A DNA stretch of 64,000 bases, from NCBI RefSeq assembly GCF_006345825.1, contig NZ_VCIX01000067.1:1-64000 (forward strand), given 5' to 3'. The notes under the pieces are model-generated. The model saw only the letters and a list, made by a program, of their open reading frames with translations, ran no database searches and was not told the DNA's origin. Position 1 is the stretch's first letter; every line of letters begins with the position of its first letter. A program made the position numbers and the translations under genes. Positions 48,220-57,060 of the stretch are shown piece by piece. Source of the stretch: Paenibacillus paridis. Its GTDB lineage: Bacteria > Bacillota > Bacilli > Paenibacillales > Paenibacillaceae.

Positions 48220-48249
48220 GATAGCGTCGCCGGGTGGATTAGATTCTGG

Positions 48250-48513
48250 TTGAGAGAGGGGAGAAGTTACATTAATAGGGATATCGCGTTGCATAAAATA
48301 AAGCTGGAGCAAAAAATCGAGCTGCTGCGTCAAGAGATGGTTGAGAAGCTATTAATGAGCCAATCCTATCAATCCGACGATGTATTGGGGGCGAGTCAGG
48401 CTTTGGATCGCGTGTTGAACTGCTATGACTGCTTGCGTTATGAGAGAGCATGCGACAAGAAGCTGAGCTGTGAATCGCTTGTATGCTCGCCAGCGGACTA
48501 TATGCTTATTTAA
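48250..48513 (+). CDS. Spo0E-like aspartyl-phosphate phosphatase
   Basis: 87 residues from a TTG at 48250, or 80 from an ATT at 48271. Helix-loop-helix of the Spo0E family: KIELLRQEMVEKLL, then SDDVLGASQALDRVLNCYD, corresponding to the SQELD motif with A for E. Family members remove phosphate from Spo0A~P and delay sporulation. An unusual Cys-rich tail (CYDCLRYERACDKKLSCE) follows. The best ribosome site (GAGGGGAG, 7 nt) faces the in-frame ATT; the TTG has only GGTGG 12 nt away. Its end overlaps the small minus-strand gene by 8 bp. Confidence 0.75.
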   Translation: MREGRSYINRDIALHKIKLEQKIELLRQEMVEKLLMSQSYQSDDVLGASQALDRVLNCYDCLRYERACDKKLSCESLVCSPADYMLI

Positions 48514-48637
48514 ACATTCGTTTGCGTTTATTACTTTTAAATTTATACCAAAAATGTCCGTCCTCGTCTTTAAATAATCGGATGCCGAATATTTTGAGAG
48601 GAGTGGAGAGCTCGGTAAACATTAAATAGCTAGACAT
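48506..48637 (-). CDS. Small basic protein of unknown function, 43 residues
   Basis: ATG at 48637 preceded by AAGGAGGTTGCC, a near-perfect ribosome site. The product contains ELSTPLKIFGIRLFKDEDG, then HFWYKFKSNKRKRMFK. Not recognised. It is charged, with a basic C-terminus, and overlaps the 3' end of the Spo0E-like gene on the other strand. Minus-strand sequence upstream has TATTAT at about 48670 as a possible -10. Confidence 0.6.
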   Translation of the reverse strand: MSSYLMFTELSTPLKIFGIRLFKDEDGHFWYKFKSNKRKRMFK

Positions 48638-48690
48638 GGCAACCTCCTTATTTGTGTTCCTTTTAAATATAATACCAAACTTAAGACTTA

Positions 48691-48720
48691 TTGACTATAT
48701 AAAAATGGGACTTATATACT
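48691..48720 (+). promoter_or_regulatory. Sigma-A type promoter
   Basis: TTGACT (48691-48696), 18 bp, TATACT (48715-48720). It points at the VanZ-like gene, giving a leader of nearly 190 nt if the GTG at 48918 is the start. Confidence 0.6.
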
Positions 48721-48917
48721 GTATTCCCTCATTCAGAGAATTGGACTAAGGTCCTTATTGTTCTTATTTCTGCATTTACTCGTTTACTCCTCGTTCCTTT
48801 CGGGACCTCATTTGTTTGCTGGCCTCCACTCTAGGTTATACGCCAATTTTGTTTGCGAGTTTTGTTTCAAGTATGATAGAGGGATCACAGTTTGTTTGGC
48901 AGGAGGCGCAAGATGCA

Positions 48918-49454
48918 GTGAATCGTTCATCAACTTGGATCTCAACCCTTGTATGGGGACTATTGTTTGCGGGATGGCTGACGCTCTTGTTCGTATTTTC
49001 TTCTCAGACGTATGATCAGCAGAGCATTCAGCCTTTCCTGCGCAGCCACTTTAGTGCTGACCAGCTTGTGCGATGGCTGCCGGACGTTACGGTTAAATAT
49101 CGGACGAGCGTTATCAACGCACATGAGCGGCCGTATGCCTTTATTGAATTTTTCTTTCGCAAAGGGGCACATTTCTTCGTATATGCCACGTTTGCTGCGA
49201 TGCTGTTTATGTTCCTGCGCGCGCTTAGCCGCGGCCGGTGGTTCATTTCAATTGTAATCACGCTGCTTGCGGCTGTTGCGATTCCCGCTTTGGACGAATG
49301 GAATCAGCTTAGCTCGGATGAGCGGACGGGCAATGCGACGGATGTTTTGCTTGATTTTATCGGGGGCTGTACGGGCTTGCTTGTGTGCTTGTGCTTGCTT
49401 GGATTGGTGAAGCTCTGGAGGCGCGTACGGCCTTCGAACCGTCTCAAAAAATAG
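48918..49454 (+). CDS. VanZ-like membrane protein
   Basis: 178 residues from a GTG at 48918, preceded by AGGAGG at 48901-48906 (spacing 11). The frame is open upstream to a TTG at 48816, but that part looks non-coding. Three to four membrane helices and the VanZ-family blocks FSSQTYDQQS, FFRKGAHFFVYATFAA and DEWNQLSSDERTGNATDVLLD. VanZ gives low teicoplanin resistance; most chromosomal relatives are uncharacterised. Confidence 0.8.
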   Translation: MNRSSTWISTLVWGLLFAGWLTLLFVFSSQTYDQQSIQPFLRSHFSADQLVRWLPDVTVKYRTSVINAHERPYAFIEFFFRKGAHFFVYATFAAMLFMFLRALSRGRWFISIVITLLAAVAIPALDEWNQLSSDERTGNATDVLLDFIGGCTGLLVCLCLLGLVKLWRRVRPSNRLKK

Positions 49455-49532
49455 TTGCGGACAAAGCAGGCCGCTATCCCTTATAATCGTTTTGTTACTT
49501 TAAAGATTCGGTAAATGTGGGGGAGTCGCGGC

Positions 49533-50720
49533 GTGCAGCGCTATGAGGAATTGGATTCACTAAGAGGTTTGGCCGCTCTTGCGGTTATGGTTGGTCATTT
49601 TTTGATGGTATTTACGCCAATCGTACAAAATACATCAGGCCTCGGCTTGCTGGATTACCCACTTAATTTGTTAAAATATACGCCATTGCATGCGATTTGG
49701 GGCGGCCATGAAGCCGTTATTATGTTCTTTCTGCTTAGCGGCTTCGTGCTCTCGCTGCCGTTCTTCAGCGATCGCCAGCAGAACTATACCAAGTATGTCA
49801 TCAAGCGAATTTGCCGGATTTACATTCCGTTCATCGTTGCGTTGTTCATTGCGATTGCGCTGCGGGAAATTCTCTTCGTTTCGAAGCTGACGGATTTAAC
49901 AACTTACTACAATAACCTATGGGTAGCTCCGCCGGATATGAAGTCGATCCTTCATCATTTGTTGTTTGTAGGCAATTATAATACGACGAGGTATGATCCC
50001 ATTCTATGGACACTTGTTCATGAGATGCGCATTTCGTTATTGTTTCCGTTTGTTATGCTAGCGATTGTCAAAGGCGGCTGGAAAATCGGACTCCCGCTCG
50101 CAATCGCCCTATCCGTAGGCGCAACGGTAATGCTGGATATCTTCGAGACGCGCTTCATGACCAATTTTATCGTGTCGCTGCACTACGCTTCCTTCTTTAT
50201 TGTGGGAGCGCTTCTGGCGAAGTATCAGGGCAAGCTGAGAGCCATCTTCGCTCGCATGAACAGCTGGTGGGGAGCGCTGCTTCTGATCGTTGCGCTGTGC
50301 TGCTACAGCTTCAAGTGGATTGGCTACGGTGAAGATTTCCATGATATGTTCATGCCCCATGGCGGGGATTGGATGACGGCGCTCGGCGCATCGATCTTCA
50401 TTATAGCTGCGTTATCGTCCGTTCGTTTATCACGTCAACTGCAGCGCAGACCGCTGCTGTTTCTGGGCAAAATCTCATATAGCTTGTATCTATACCATAT
50501 GATCGTTTTATTGTCTCTTATCCACTTGCTCAATGGTGAAATGGATAAGACGTTTATCGTGGTAATTGCCTTTGCCGCTTCGTTCGGAGCGGGGGCGCTC
50601 AGCTATTATTTTGTTGAGCTGCCATCGATTCGTTTGGGCAAATGGCTGACCGGATTTAGGAAGAAACCAGCATTGGCAGCCGCGAGTGGCGGGGAAAGAG
50701 TTGTTTCGGAGAGCTCATAA
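49533..50720 (+). CDS. Acyltransferase-3 family membrane protein
   Basis: 395 residues from a GTG at 49533 (GGGGGAG lies 7 nt before); an ATG at 49515 overlaps that site. About ten membrane helices. The catalytic-type motif YEELDSLRGLAALAVMVGHF and FFLLSGFVLSLPFF are typical of OafA/YrhL enzymes that O-acetylate wall or exported polymers. Separate from the EPS cluster by 9 kb. Confidence 0.87.
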   Translation: MQRYEELDSLRGLAALAVMVGHFLMVFTPIVQNTSGLGLLDYPLNLLKYTPLHAIWGGHEAVIMFFLLSGFVLSLPFFSDRQQNYTKYVIKRICRIYIPFIVALFIAIALREILFVSKLTDLTTYYNNLWVAPPDMKSILHHLLFVGNYNTTRYDPILWTLVHEMRISLLFPFVMLAIVKGGWKIGLPLAIALSVGATVMLDIFETRFMTNFIVSLHYASFFIVGALLAKYQGKLRAIFARMNSWWGALLLIVALCCYSFKWIGYGEDFHDMFMPHGGDWMTALGASIFIIAALSSVRLSRQLQRRPLLFLGKISYSLYLYHMIVLLSLIHLLNGEMDKTFIVVIAFAASFGAGALSYYFVELPSIRLGKWLTGFRKKPALAAASGGERVVSESS

Positions 50721-50765
50721 ACGGGGTACTCGATGAATAGGAAGCTTTATATCGCGGCATGAAAG

Positions 50766-50813
50766 CAACGACAGCCATGGACGGGAAAGTAACGTCCATG
50801 GCTGTCGTTGTTT
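50766..50813 (+). terminator. Strong rho-independent terminator
   Basis: CAACGACAGCCATGGACG pairs perfectly with CGTCCATGGCTGTCGTTG around nine bases, followed by TTTATTT. It ends the acyltransferase transcript. Confidence 0.88.
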
Positions 50814-50916
50814 ATTTAAACCTTTGTACAAGCCCCCATTTTAAACATGGCTACTTTGGCTTTCCATCCAAGGATGATAAACTGAATAGAGGCAGAAAGA
50901 ATAGGTTGGTGAATCG

Positions 50917-51624
50917 ATGAACGGAAAAATTATGGTCATTGAAGATGAACGAAAAATTGCGGATGCAATCGCTTATGCCTTAAGAAGAGAAGGATATACC
51001 GTCGAGGTTGTCGATCATGGAGCTTTAGCTATCGAAAGGTTTTATGCGTTTCGTCCAGATGCGATTATTTTGGATGTGATGCTTCCCGGCATGGATGGCT
51101 ATGACATTTTAAAGAAGCTTCAGGATAAAGGGCGCATCGGCGTCATTATGCTGACTGCCAAAGAAGATATTGTTAATAAAATTTTAGGGCTCGAGCTGGG
51201 AGCCGACGATTATATCACAAAGCCTTTTGATATGCGGGAGCTGCTTGCGCGTTTAAAGTCATTGCTAAGAAGAATGCAGGCTGCGGAAGAAAAGCCAGAG
51301 CTTGATGAGATTAGGCTGGGTGCAATCGTGCTGCATATAAATAAACGTACGGCTTGGGCAGGCGATGAGAAGCTTGACTTGACGCCTAAAGAATACGATC
51401 TGTTGGCTTTGTTAATATCCAGCCCCGATAGGGTATATACCAGGGAGCAGCTCCTCGATTTGGTCTGGGGAATGGAGTATATAGGCGGTACGCGCACCGT
51501 GGATATTCATGTTCAGCGGCTGAGAAAAAAGCTGGGGCCGGACATCAGTGAAATGATACAAACCGTTCACGGTATCGGATATAAAGTCTTGGGAGGTTAC
51601 GGTGAGAATCAGCATAAAAATTAA
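50917..51624 (+). CDS. OmpR/PhoB-type response regulator
   Basis: 235 residues. Receiver with acidic pocket Glu9/Asp10, phospho-acceptor Asp53 in IILDVMLPGMDG, Thr80 and Lys102; C-terminal winged helix with DLTPKEYDLLALL and RTVDIHVQRLRKK. Overlaps the kinase gene by 23 bp. Target genes unknown; the lipoprotein downstream is the obvious candidate partner. Confidence 0.93.
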   Translation: MNGKIMVIEDERKIADAIAYALRREGYTVEVVDHGALAIERFYAFRPDAIILDVMLPGMDGYDILKKLQDKGRIGVIMLTAKEDIVNKILGLELGADDYITKPFDMRELLARLKSLLRRMQAAEEKPELDEIRLGAIVLHINKRTAWAGDEKLDLTPKEYDLLALLISSPDRVYTREQLLDLVWGMEYIGGTRTVDIHVQRLRKKLGPDISEMIQTVHGIGYKVLGGYGENQHKN

Positions 51625-53074
51625 ATTCAGTATTTTTTTGGCTGCGCTATTGCTTCTTACTGTATTTGTCCTAAGCTTGCTGGTGCTCGAGGGAATTAAG
51701 CAAAATCAACAAGCAGAGGTTGAGCAATACTTGGCCCAGCAAGCGACAACTGCAAACGTCTATTTTATTCAGACCCTTATGGCTGAGTCTAATAAGGTGC
51801 CTCAAACGTTCCTGGCATCCAAAGGTAAGGAGTTTGCCGGGCAATTGGAATTAATCAGCGGACAATCGGTCGTGCTGTATGATCAGCAAGGAACCGTCGT
51901 GAATAAGGATAGATCGCCTGCTACCTCCGACAGCATGAAAAAAACGTTAGCCTTTGCGCTAAATAATAAAACGGCCTATTTGACGGCTAAAGATTCGTTA
52001 TTTTACATGACGCCATTAAGAACAGGCAATGAGCAAGTGGGCGTTGTACAGTTCAATTACTCGCTATCGAAAAACCTTGCCTTTTACAATCAGATCAAGC
52101 AGTTGTTTATCTATATAGGCACGGGTGTATTTTTACTCAGCTTTGTTCTGGCTTATTTATATTTTAATGCGTTTGCCAGCGGCATCATCAGGCTTAACCA
52201 ATCGGTGGGCAGGATTCGGGAAGGGCATTTTAAGACAGAAACGCTCTCGCGTAAGGATGAAATCGGTGAACTAAGCAAAGGCATTCGCGAGATGAGCGAG
52301 CAAATGATGAGAACGATGCGGGATAAGGATCAAGAACGGGAAAAGCTAACACTGGCGGTTCATAAGCTATCCCTGCTAGATCAGCAGCAAAAGCAGTTTA
52401 TTGGCAACGTCACCCACGAATTTAAAACGCCGTTAACATCAATCAAAGCCTATATCGACTTGCTTGACATGTATCCAGATGATGAGAAGCTGCTGGAAAC
52501 AGCCAAAATCAATATTCAAAGTGAAACCCAGCGGCTGTATGAAATGGTTGAAAAGGTGCTGCAACTCGCTTCCTTGGAAAAATATGATTTTGAATTTAAT
52601 AAGGAAAAGGTCGATGTGCAGCCGGCTATCCAATTGGTGCTGAACAGCCTGAAAGGTAAAATGGACAAGTTCGGGATACAGCTGGAGACCGATTTAACCG
52701 AGGCTTATGTGGAAGCCGATAAAGATATTTTGACCATTGTGCTTGTGAATCTCATGGATAATGCCATTAAGTATAACAAAGCGCAGGGCCATATTTTTGT
52801 GAAAAATGATGTGAAGGATGGCCTGGTTACGATTGAAATTGCCGATACGGGCATTGGCATCCCGGAAGAAGTCGTTCACAAGATTTTTGATCCGTTCTAT
52901 ACGGTTGATAAAAACAGATCCCGAGAAAACGGCGGCGCAGGGCTTGGGCTTTCTCTAGCTAAGCAGTATGCGGAAACGCAAGGGGGTTCTATCGCTCTTG
53001 TAAGCACAGATGCGGCAGGAACTGTATTCCGAATCTCTTTTCCAACTTATAAGCCAGTGGAGACGAGTGCATGA
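51602..53074 (+). CDS. Sensor histidine kinase
   Basis: 490 residues. Membrane helices at about 10-29 and 168-188 flank an extracellular PAS/Cache-like domain of about 135 residues; HAMP at about 190-245; phosphorylated His272 in NVTHEFKTPLTS; ATPase domain with NLMDNAIKYN, DTGIGIPEE and GGAGLGLSLAK. GTG start within the regulator gene. Pairs with the 50917 regulator. Confidence 0.93.
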   Translation: MRISIKIKFSIFLAALLLLTVFVLSLLVLEGIKQNQQAEVEQYLAQQATTANVYFIQTLMAESNKVPQTFLASKGKEFAGQLELISGQSVVLYDQQGTVVNKDRSPATSDSMKKTLAFALNNKTAYLTAKDSLFYMTPLRTGNEQVGVVQFNYSLSKNLAFYNQIKQLFIYIGTGVFLLSFVLAYLYFNAFASGIIRLNQSVGRIREGHFKTETLSRKDEIGELSKGIREMSEQMMRTMRDKDQEREKLTLAVHKLSLLDQQQKQFIGNVTHEFKTPLTSIKAYIDLLDMYPDDEKLLETAKINIQSETQRLYEMVEKVLQLASLEKYDFEFNKEKVDVQPAIQLVLNSLKGKMDKFGIQLETDLTEAYVEADKDILTIVLVNLMDNAIKYNKAQGHIFVKNDVKDGLVTIEIADTGIGIPEEVVHKIFDPFYTVDKNRSRENGGAGLGLSLAKQYAETQGGSIALVSTDAAGTVFRISFPTYKPVETSA

Positions 53075-53170
53075 TGAACAATTTCGATGCTTTTGTTTAC
53101 ATCTTGGAAACATCCGTTTGTATTTCTGGAACAATTTCTTGATATTGTAGGTATCGAGGAGGCGAGCAAT

Positions 53171-54286
53171 ATGAAGAAAACAAAAATGGTGATTAAGGGG
53201 TCTATTGCAGCAATGCTTGTATTTGTCACAGCTTGTAGCTCGGGAGAGAATGTTGACAAGGTGACCATCAAAGAGCCCGGTGAAACGATAACGGTCATTG
53301 ATAATGCAGGCAAGGAAGCCGGCGACCCAAATGTATCCGTGGAAAAAGTAGAATCGTATGAGAAGGTAGAAATGACGGATTGGCTGGATGAGGAAACTGT
53401 TATTGTGTCCAAAGAAAATACGTCATTAGACAAAATGAAGCTGGCAGAATTGTCGGATTCATATCCTAGAAGCCTGTATTTGTACAACATCAATACCAAA
53501 CAATACAAGCTGCTAAAAGAACAGGATAATGTGTTTTTGGGAGGCGCAGCCTTATCTTCGGATAAAAAGCATTTGCTGTATCATGAATTCGATTTAGGCG
53601 ACCCTGTTTATTATGTGTTGAACCTGGAAACGCTCCAATCCTTCGGTATCATCGGCAATAATATTGGCGGAGCGGTCAGTGCCAAATGGGCGGATGAAGA
53701 TACGATTATTGGCGCAGCTTACAGCGGTGGCGCCTATACGGCAAGTACGGGTGGGAGCATTGCTCCATTAGCCGAATTGAGTGAGGAAGCTTTGTTTATC
53801 GTTGAAAAAATGAAGGATACGGTTTATTACAATACCAATTCCGATGAATCCTTAATGGCGCTGAACCTCACTACCAAGGAAAAGACTAAATTAAAGTTTG
53901 ACCATGTTTACAAGGTAGTACCCTCGCCGGATGGGAATCAAATGCTGGTCATGCAAACCAACGGCTCCAAAAGCGTGATGATTCTTTGTGACGCGGATGG
54001 GGGGAATTCGAAAACGATTGCAGAAGGGACGGAGCTTGGCGGTGTTTCATGGTCGCCGGATCAGCGGATGATTGCATACAACGAGAAGGGCGATGCAAAC
54101 GGAATAACCGTTAAAGGGATTTATGTCTATGATATGTTAACAGGCAAGTCTACTCAATTAGCAGCAGACGTCGAAAATGCAGTAACCTCTTGGAGTCCTT
54201 CCGGCAAAGCGCTGGCTTATACGGAATGGAATGGCAGCCAATCTAATAGCAAAATTGTTCACTTAAAGTATTCGCTACAAAAATAA
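53171..54286 (+). CDS. Lipoprotein with TolB-like beta-propeller
   Basis: 371 residues from the ATG at 53171, which has GAGGAGG before it. Lipobox VTACSS (Cys at about residue 22), then repeated blades such as AALSSDKKHLLYHE, VPSPDGNQMLVMQ, VSWSPDQRMIAYNE and SWSPSGKALAYTE. Anchored on the outer face. It follows the kinase by 96 bp and may modulate its sensing or be its target (inference). Confidence 0.85.
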   Translation: MKKTKMVIKGSIAAMLVFVTACSSGENVDKVTIKEPGETITVIDNAGKEAGDPNVSVEKVESYEKVEMTDWLDEETVIVSKENTSLDKMKLAELSDSYPRSLYLYNINTKQYKLLKEQDNVFLGGAALSSDKKHLLYHEFDLGDPVYYVLNLETLQSFGIIGNNIGGAVSAKWADEDTIIGAAYSGGAYTASTGGSIAPLAELSEEALFIVEKMKDTVYYNTNSDESLMALNLTTKEKTKLKFDHVYKVVPSPDGNQMLVMQTNGSKSVMILCDADGGNSKTIAEGTELGGVSWSPDQRMIAYNEKGDANGITVKGIYVYDMLTGKSTQLAADVENAVTSWSPSGKALAYTEWNGSQSNSKIVHLKYSLQK

Positions 54287-54403
54287 AAAGGTAAGCTATT
54301 CGGAGGTTCTCGCCCAGGTACATCATCAGCGCTGGGAGGTGTGCTTCCGTTAAGCAGCCAAATGTGCCAAGCTTGACGGGCGCTAGAGCGTTCGCAGCCC
54401 AAT

Positions 54404-54435
54404 CAGCCTCACCGTTCACTCGGTGGGGCTGTTTT
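54404..54435 (+). terminator. Rho-independent terminator
   Basis: CAGCCTCACCG pairs with CGGTGGGGCTG (one G-T) around TTCACT and is followed by TTTT. It ends the two-component/lipoprotein unit. The 117 bp before it show nothing. Confidence 0.7.
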
Positions 54436-54478
54436 GGCTGCGATATTATGGAATGGCCCATTTATATTATAATCAGCC

Positions 54479-55363
54479 TCAACCGTGCGAGAAGCGCTGA
54501 CGGTATTTGCGCGGTGAGATGCTCTCGTATTTTGCGAAGCAGGAGGTGAAGTAGGCAGCGTGGTTAAAGCCGACCTCTTCCCCAATCCGGGCGATAGGAA
54601 GATCCGTCTGAAGGAGCAGCAGCTTGGCGCGCTCGATGCGGAACCTCATCAAATAGTCGAATGGGGCGCAGCCGAACTCCTTTTGCATGCACCTTGCGAT
54701 ATAGACGGGATGGAAGTTAATGCTCTCGCCCAGCTCCTGAGCGGTTATATTTTCACGGTAATGCTCCCGCAAATAGGAGGCTGCCTGTTCCGCGCAGAGG
54801 GCGGAGGGCGAGGGTCCCTGCATCTCCATCGAAGCGGACAGCTGTTCAATCACCTCCTGAAATACGAGCTGCTGCTTCCATTTCACGCTTGGGATATGAT
54901 CATTCATATTGAGCTGGACGAGCTGCCGCAGCAGGCTGTCCAGCTTGGAGGGCTGCAGCAGCTTGGCGAACTGGGGCAGTTGTTTCGTGAAGGTTTGTGT
55001 TGTGTAAAAACTAGCAGAAAGCGCTTTCTCTTTGGACGGCTCCGCTTGCTCTGGTACAGCAGCTTGGTCAGATACGCTCCAGGTACCTGTGGTCTGAAAG
55101 TGAACCCAATAATAAGTGGTCTGTTCTTGGCAGGCAAGAGTGGCGTAGTGATGGGCATCCGGCCGCAAAATAAGCGAATGCCCCGCTCGCACTTCGTAAT
55201 GCTGCTCTTCCTCGCCCATGTACAAGCAGCCGCGCGTAACCACAAGCAGGTCAAATACTTCGATATTGCGTCTGCTTGGATGTTTCCGCCCCGAGGGAGC
55301 AACCGTATAACCTCCGATTATATAGTGGGGGAGCGGAGGAATCGTCATATGAATGATCGTCAT
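54479..55363 (-). CDS. AraC-family transcription regulator
   Basis: 294 residues. N-terminal cupin-like sensing domain (VRAGHSLILRPDAHHYAT), a long linker, and a C-terminal pair of helix-turn-helices (ITAQELGESINFHPVYIARCM and IARIGEEVGFNHAAYFTSCF). Divergent from the MATE exporter across about 160 bp, so it probably controls it. That gap holds GTATC (55395)/GATAC spaced repeats that could be a binding site. Confidence 0.88.
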   Translation of the reverse strand: MTIIHMTIPPLPHYIIGGYTVAPSGRKHPSRRNIEVFDLLVVTRGCLYMGEEEQHYEVRAGHSLILRPDAHHYATLACQEQTTYYWVHFQTTGTWSVSDQAAVPEQAEPSKEKALSASFYTTQTFTKQLPQFAKLLQPSKLDSLLRQLVQLNMNDHIPSVKWKQQLVFQEVIEQLSASMEMQGPSPSALCAEQAASYLREHYRENITAQELGESINFHPVYIARCMQKEFGCAPFDYLMRFRIERAKLLLLQTDLPIARIGEEVGFNHAAYFTSCFAKYESISPRKYRQRFSHG

Positions 55364-55526
55364 GGCCTGGTTTGCCCCTTGCTCTATTGAAGTTTGTATC
55401 GTTATAGTTTCGGTTGTAAAAGTGATACATCAAGCTCAGTATAGCATCTATAATTTGAAATGACGATGGATGATCAAACAACGGATGCAGGCAGCGTTAA
55501 GGCGGTCTGCGCAGGGGGACATGGGG

Positions 55527-56939
55527 ATGGCTTTAGCTAACAAAAAATTATCGCTCTGGATGTTGGCATGGCCGATATTTATTGAGCTTTTCTTGCAGTT
55601 TTTGCTGGGGGCGGCGGACACCTTAATGGTAAGCCGAATTTCGGACGACGCGGTTGCGGTGGTCGGATTCTCCAATCAGCTGTTTCAAGCATTAACGACA
55701 CTATTTATTACTGTGGCGAGCGGGGCGGGGATTCTCATCGCCCAAAAAATCGGCTCGCGCAACGGCGAGGACGCCCGCACCATCGCCATTATGGCGGTCA
55801 ATGTAAGTGCGGTAATCGGCCTTGCGCTCAGCGCGCTGCTGATTCTAATTCCCGAGCAGATTGCGGCTTTGCTGCAATTGCCTGAGGATTTGCTGCCGCT
55901 AGCCAAAACGTACATTTCTATTGTAGGCGGCGGCATGGTGTTGATTGCCTTGATGTCGGCGCTTAGCACCTCTATTCGGAACACAGGCAACACGAAGGGG
56001 CCGATGTATACCGCGATCGGCATGAATGTCGTACACGTATTGCTCAACTATGCGTTTATTTTCGGGGCATTCGGTTTTCCAAAATGGGGCTTGATGGGCG
56101 TAGCGATCTCGACAGTCGTATGCCGCTTGCTGGCAACGGTTGTGCTGTTCATTATGTTTCTCAGCTCCTTCGAGCGGACCATTGGCTTGCGCGATCTCAA
56201 TGTGTTCAATCGCAAGCTGTTCGGTGAAGTCATTCGCATCGGCTGGCCGCTTGGCGTGAATATGTCCTGCTGGGTATTTACGCAGCTGATTATCTTCAGC
56301 TTTCTGGCGATGCTCGGCTCGAATGAACTGGCGGCGCGAACCTATATGAATACGCTCGAGTCATTCTGCTTCCTGCTTGGTTATTCGATTGCGCTAGCGG
56401 TCCAAATACAGATTGCGCATCTATACGGTGCAGGCCGTGTCAAGGAGGCTTACGGGCTCGCTTACCGCGCGATGTTGATTGGATTGGGCGTGGTCACGGT
56501 GAATGCTTTTATCATCTTCCTATTCGGCAAGCAATTGCTAGGTATGTTCACGGAAAACAAAGAAATCGTGGCGCTGGGCGTATCGTTGCTTGGCATGAAC
56601 TTGATTCTGCAGCCGGGCAAAATGATCAATATGGCGCTAGGGAATGCGCTAAATGCGGTGGGCGATACCCGTTTTACTATGTGGACCTCGGTATTCTCGA
56701 TGTGGCTGGTCGCAACAGCCCTTGCGTATTGGGTTGGCATTGAGCTCGGCTGGGGGTTGATCGGCATTTATGCCTGCATGATCCTGGATGAGTATATACG
56801 TGGCACGCTGTCGCTTATCCGGTGGAAAGGCCAGAAGTTTCTGCGCAAAGCGGAACGAATCGAGGATGAAGCCAAAGCCAAGGCATCCTCCGAGAATAAC
56901 GGTGGAGCACTTCATAAGAAAACTGCGCTGGAAGTGTAA
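55527..56939 (+). CDS. MATE-family multidrug/metabolite exporter
   Basis: 470 residues from the ATG at 55527, which has AGGGGG 8 nt before it; the frame is open to 55470 but without a ribosome site. Twelve membrane helices in two MATE halves, with LGAADTLMVSRISDDAVAVV in the first. Uses a sodium or proton gradient to expel organic cations. Substrate unknown. Confidence 0.87.
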   Translation: MALANKKLSLWMLAWPIFIELFLQFLLGAADTLMVSRISDDAVAVVGFSNQLFQALTTLFITVASGAGILIAQKIGSRNGEDARTIAIMAVNVSAVIGLALSALLILIPEQIAALLQLPEDLLPLAKTYISIVGGGMVLIALMSALSTSIRNTGNTKGPMYTAIGMNVVHVLLNYAFIFGAFGFPKWGLMGVAISTVVCRLLATVVLFIMFLSSFERTIGLRDLNVFNRKLFGEVIRIGWPLGVNMSCWVFTQLIIFSFLAMLGSNELAARTYMNTLESFCFLLGYSIALAVQIQIAHLYGAGRVKEAYGLAYRAMLIGLGVVTVNAFIIFLFGKQLLGMFTENKEIVALGVSLLGMNLILQPGKMINMALGNALNAVGDTRFTMWTSVFSMWLVATALAYWVGIELGWGLIGIYACMILDEYIRGTLSLIRWKGQKFLRKAERIEDEAKAKASSENNGGALHKKTALEV

Positions 56940-57060
56940 GAAATGTTTAGAATTCGAGCTTGATGCTAGAGAAAAGCGTATAATAGAAATAGGAAAAGAC
57001 AGCGGCTTAGTTAGTAGAGGCTGCTGTTTTCCGTATTTGGGGTAAGGGAGCGATACTGGA

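Noticed and set aside
48758..49015. 85-codon ORF and the 5' extension of the VanZ-like gene to 48816
   Set aside because: No ribosome site at either start; the good site at 48901 points to the GTG at 48918.
53087..53170. Longer start of the lipoprotein
   Set aside because: It would bury the signal peptide and lipobox; GAGGAGG precedes the ATG at 53171.
54560..55390. 276-codon ORF opposite the AraC regulator
   Set aside because: Shadow frame; the minus strand has clear AraC helix-turn-helix motifs.
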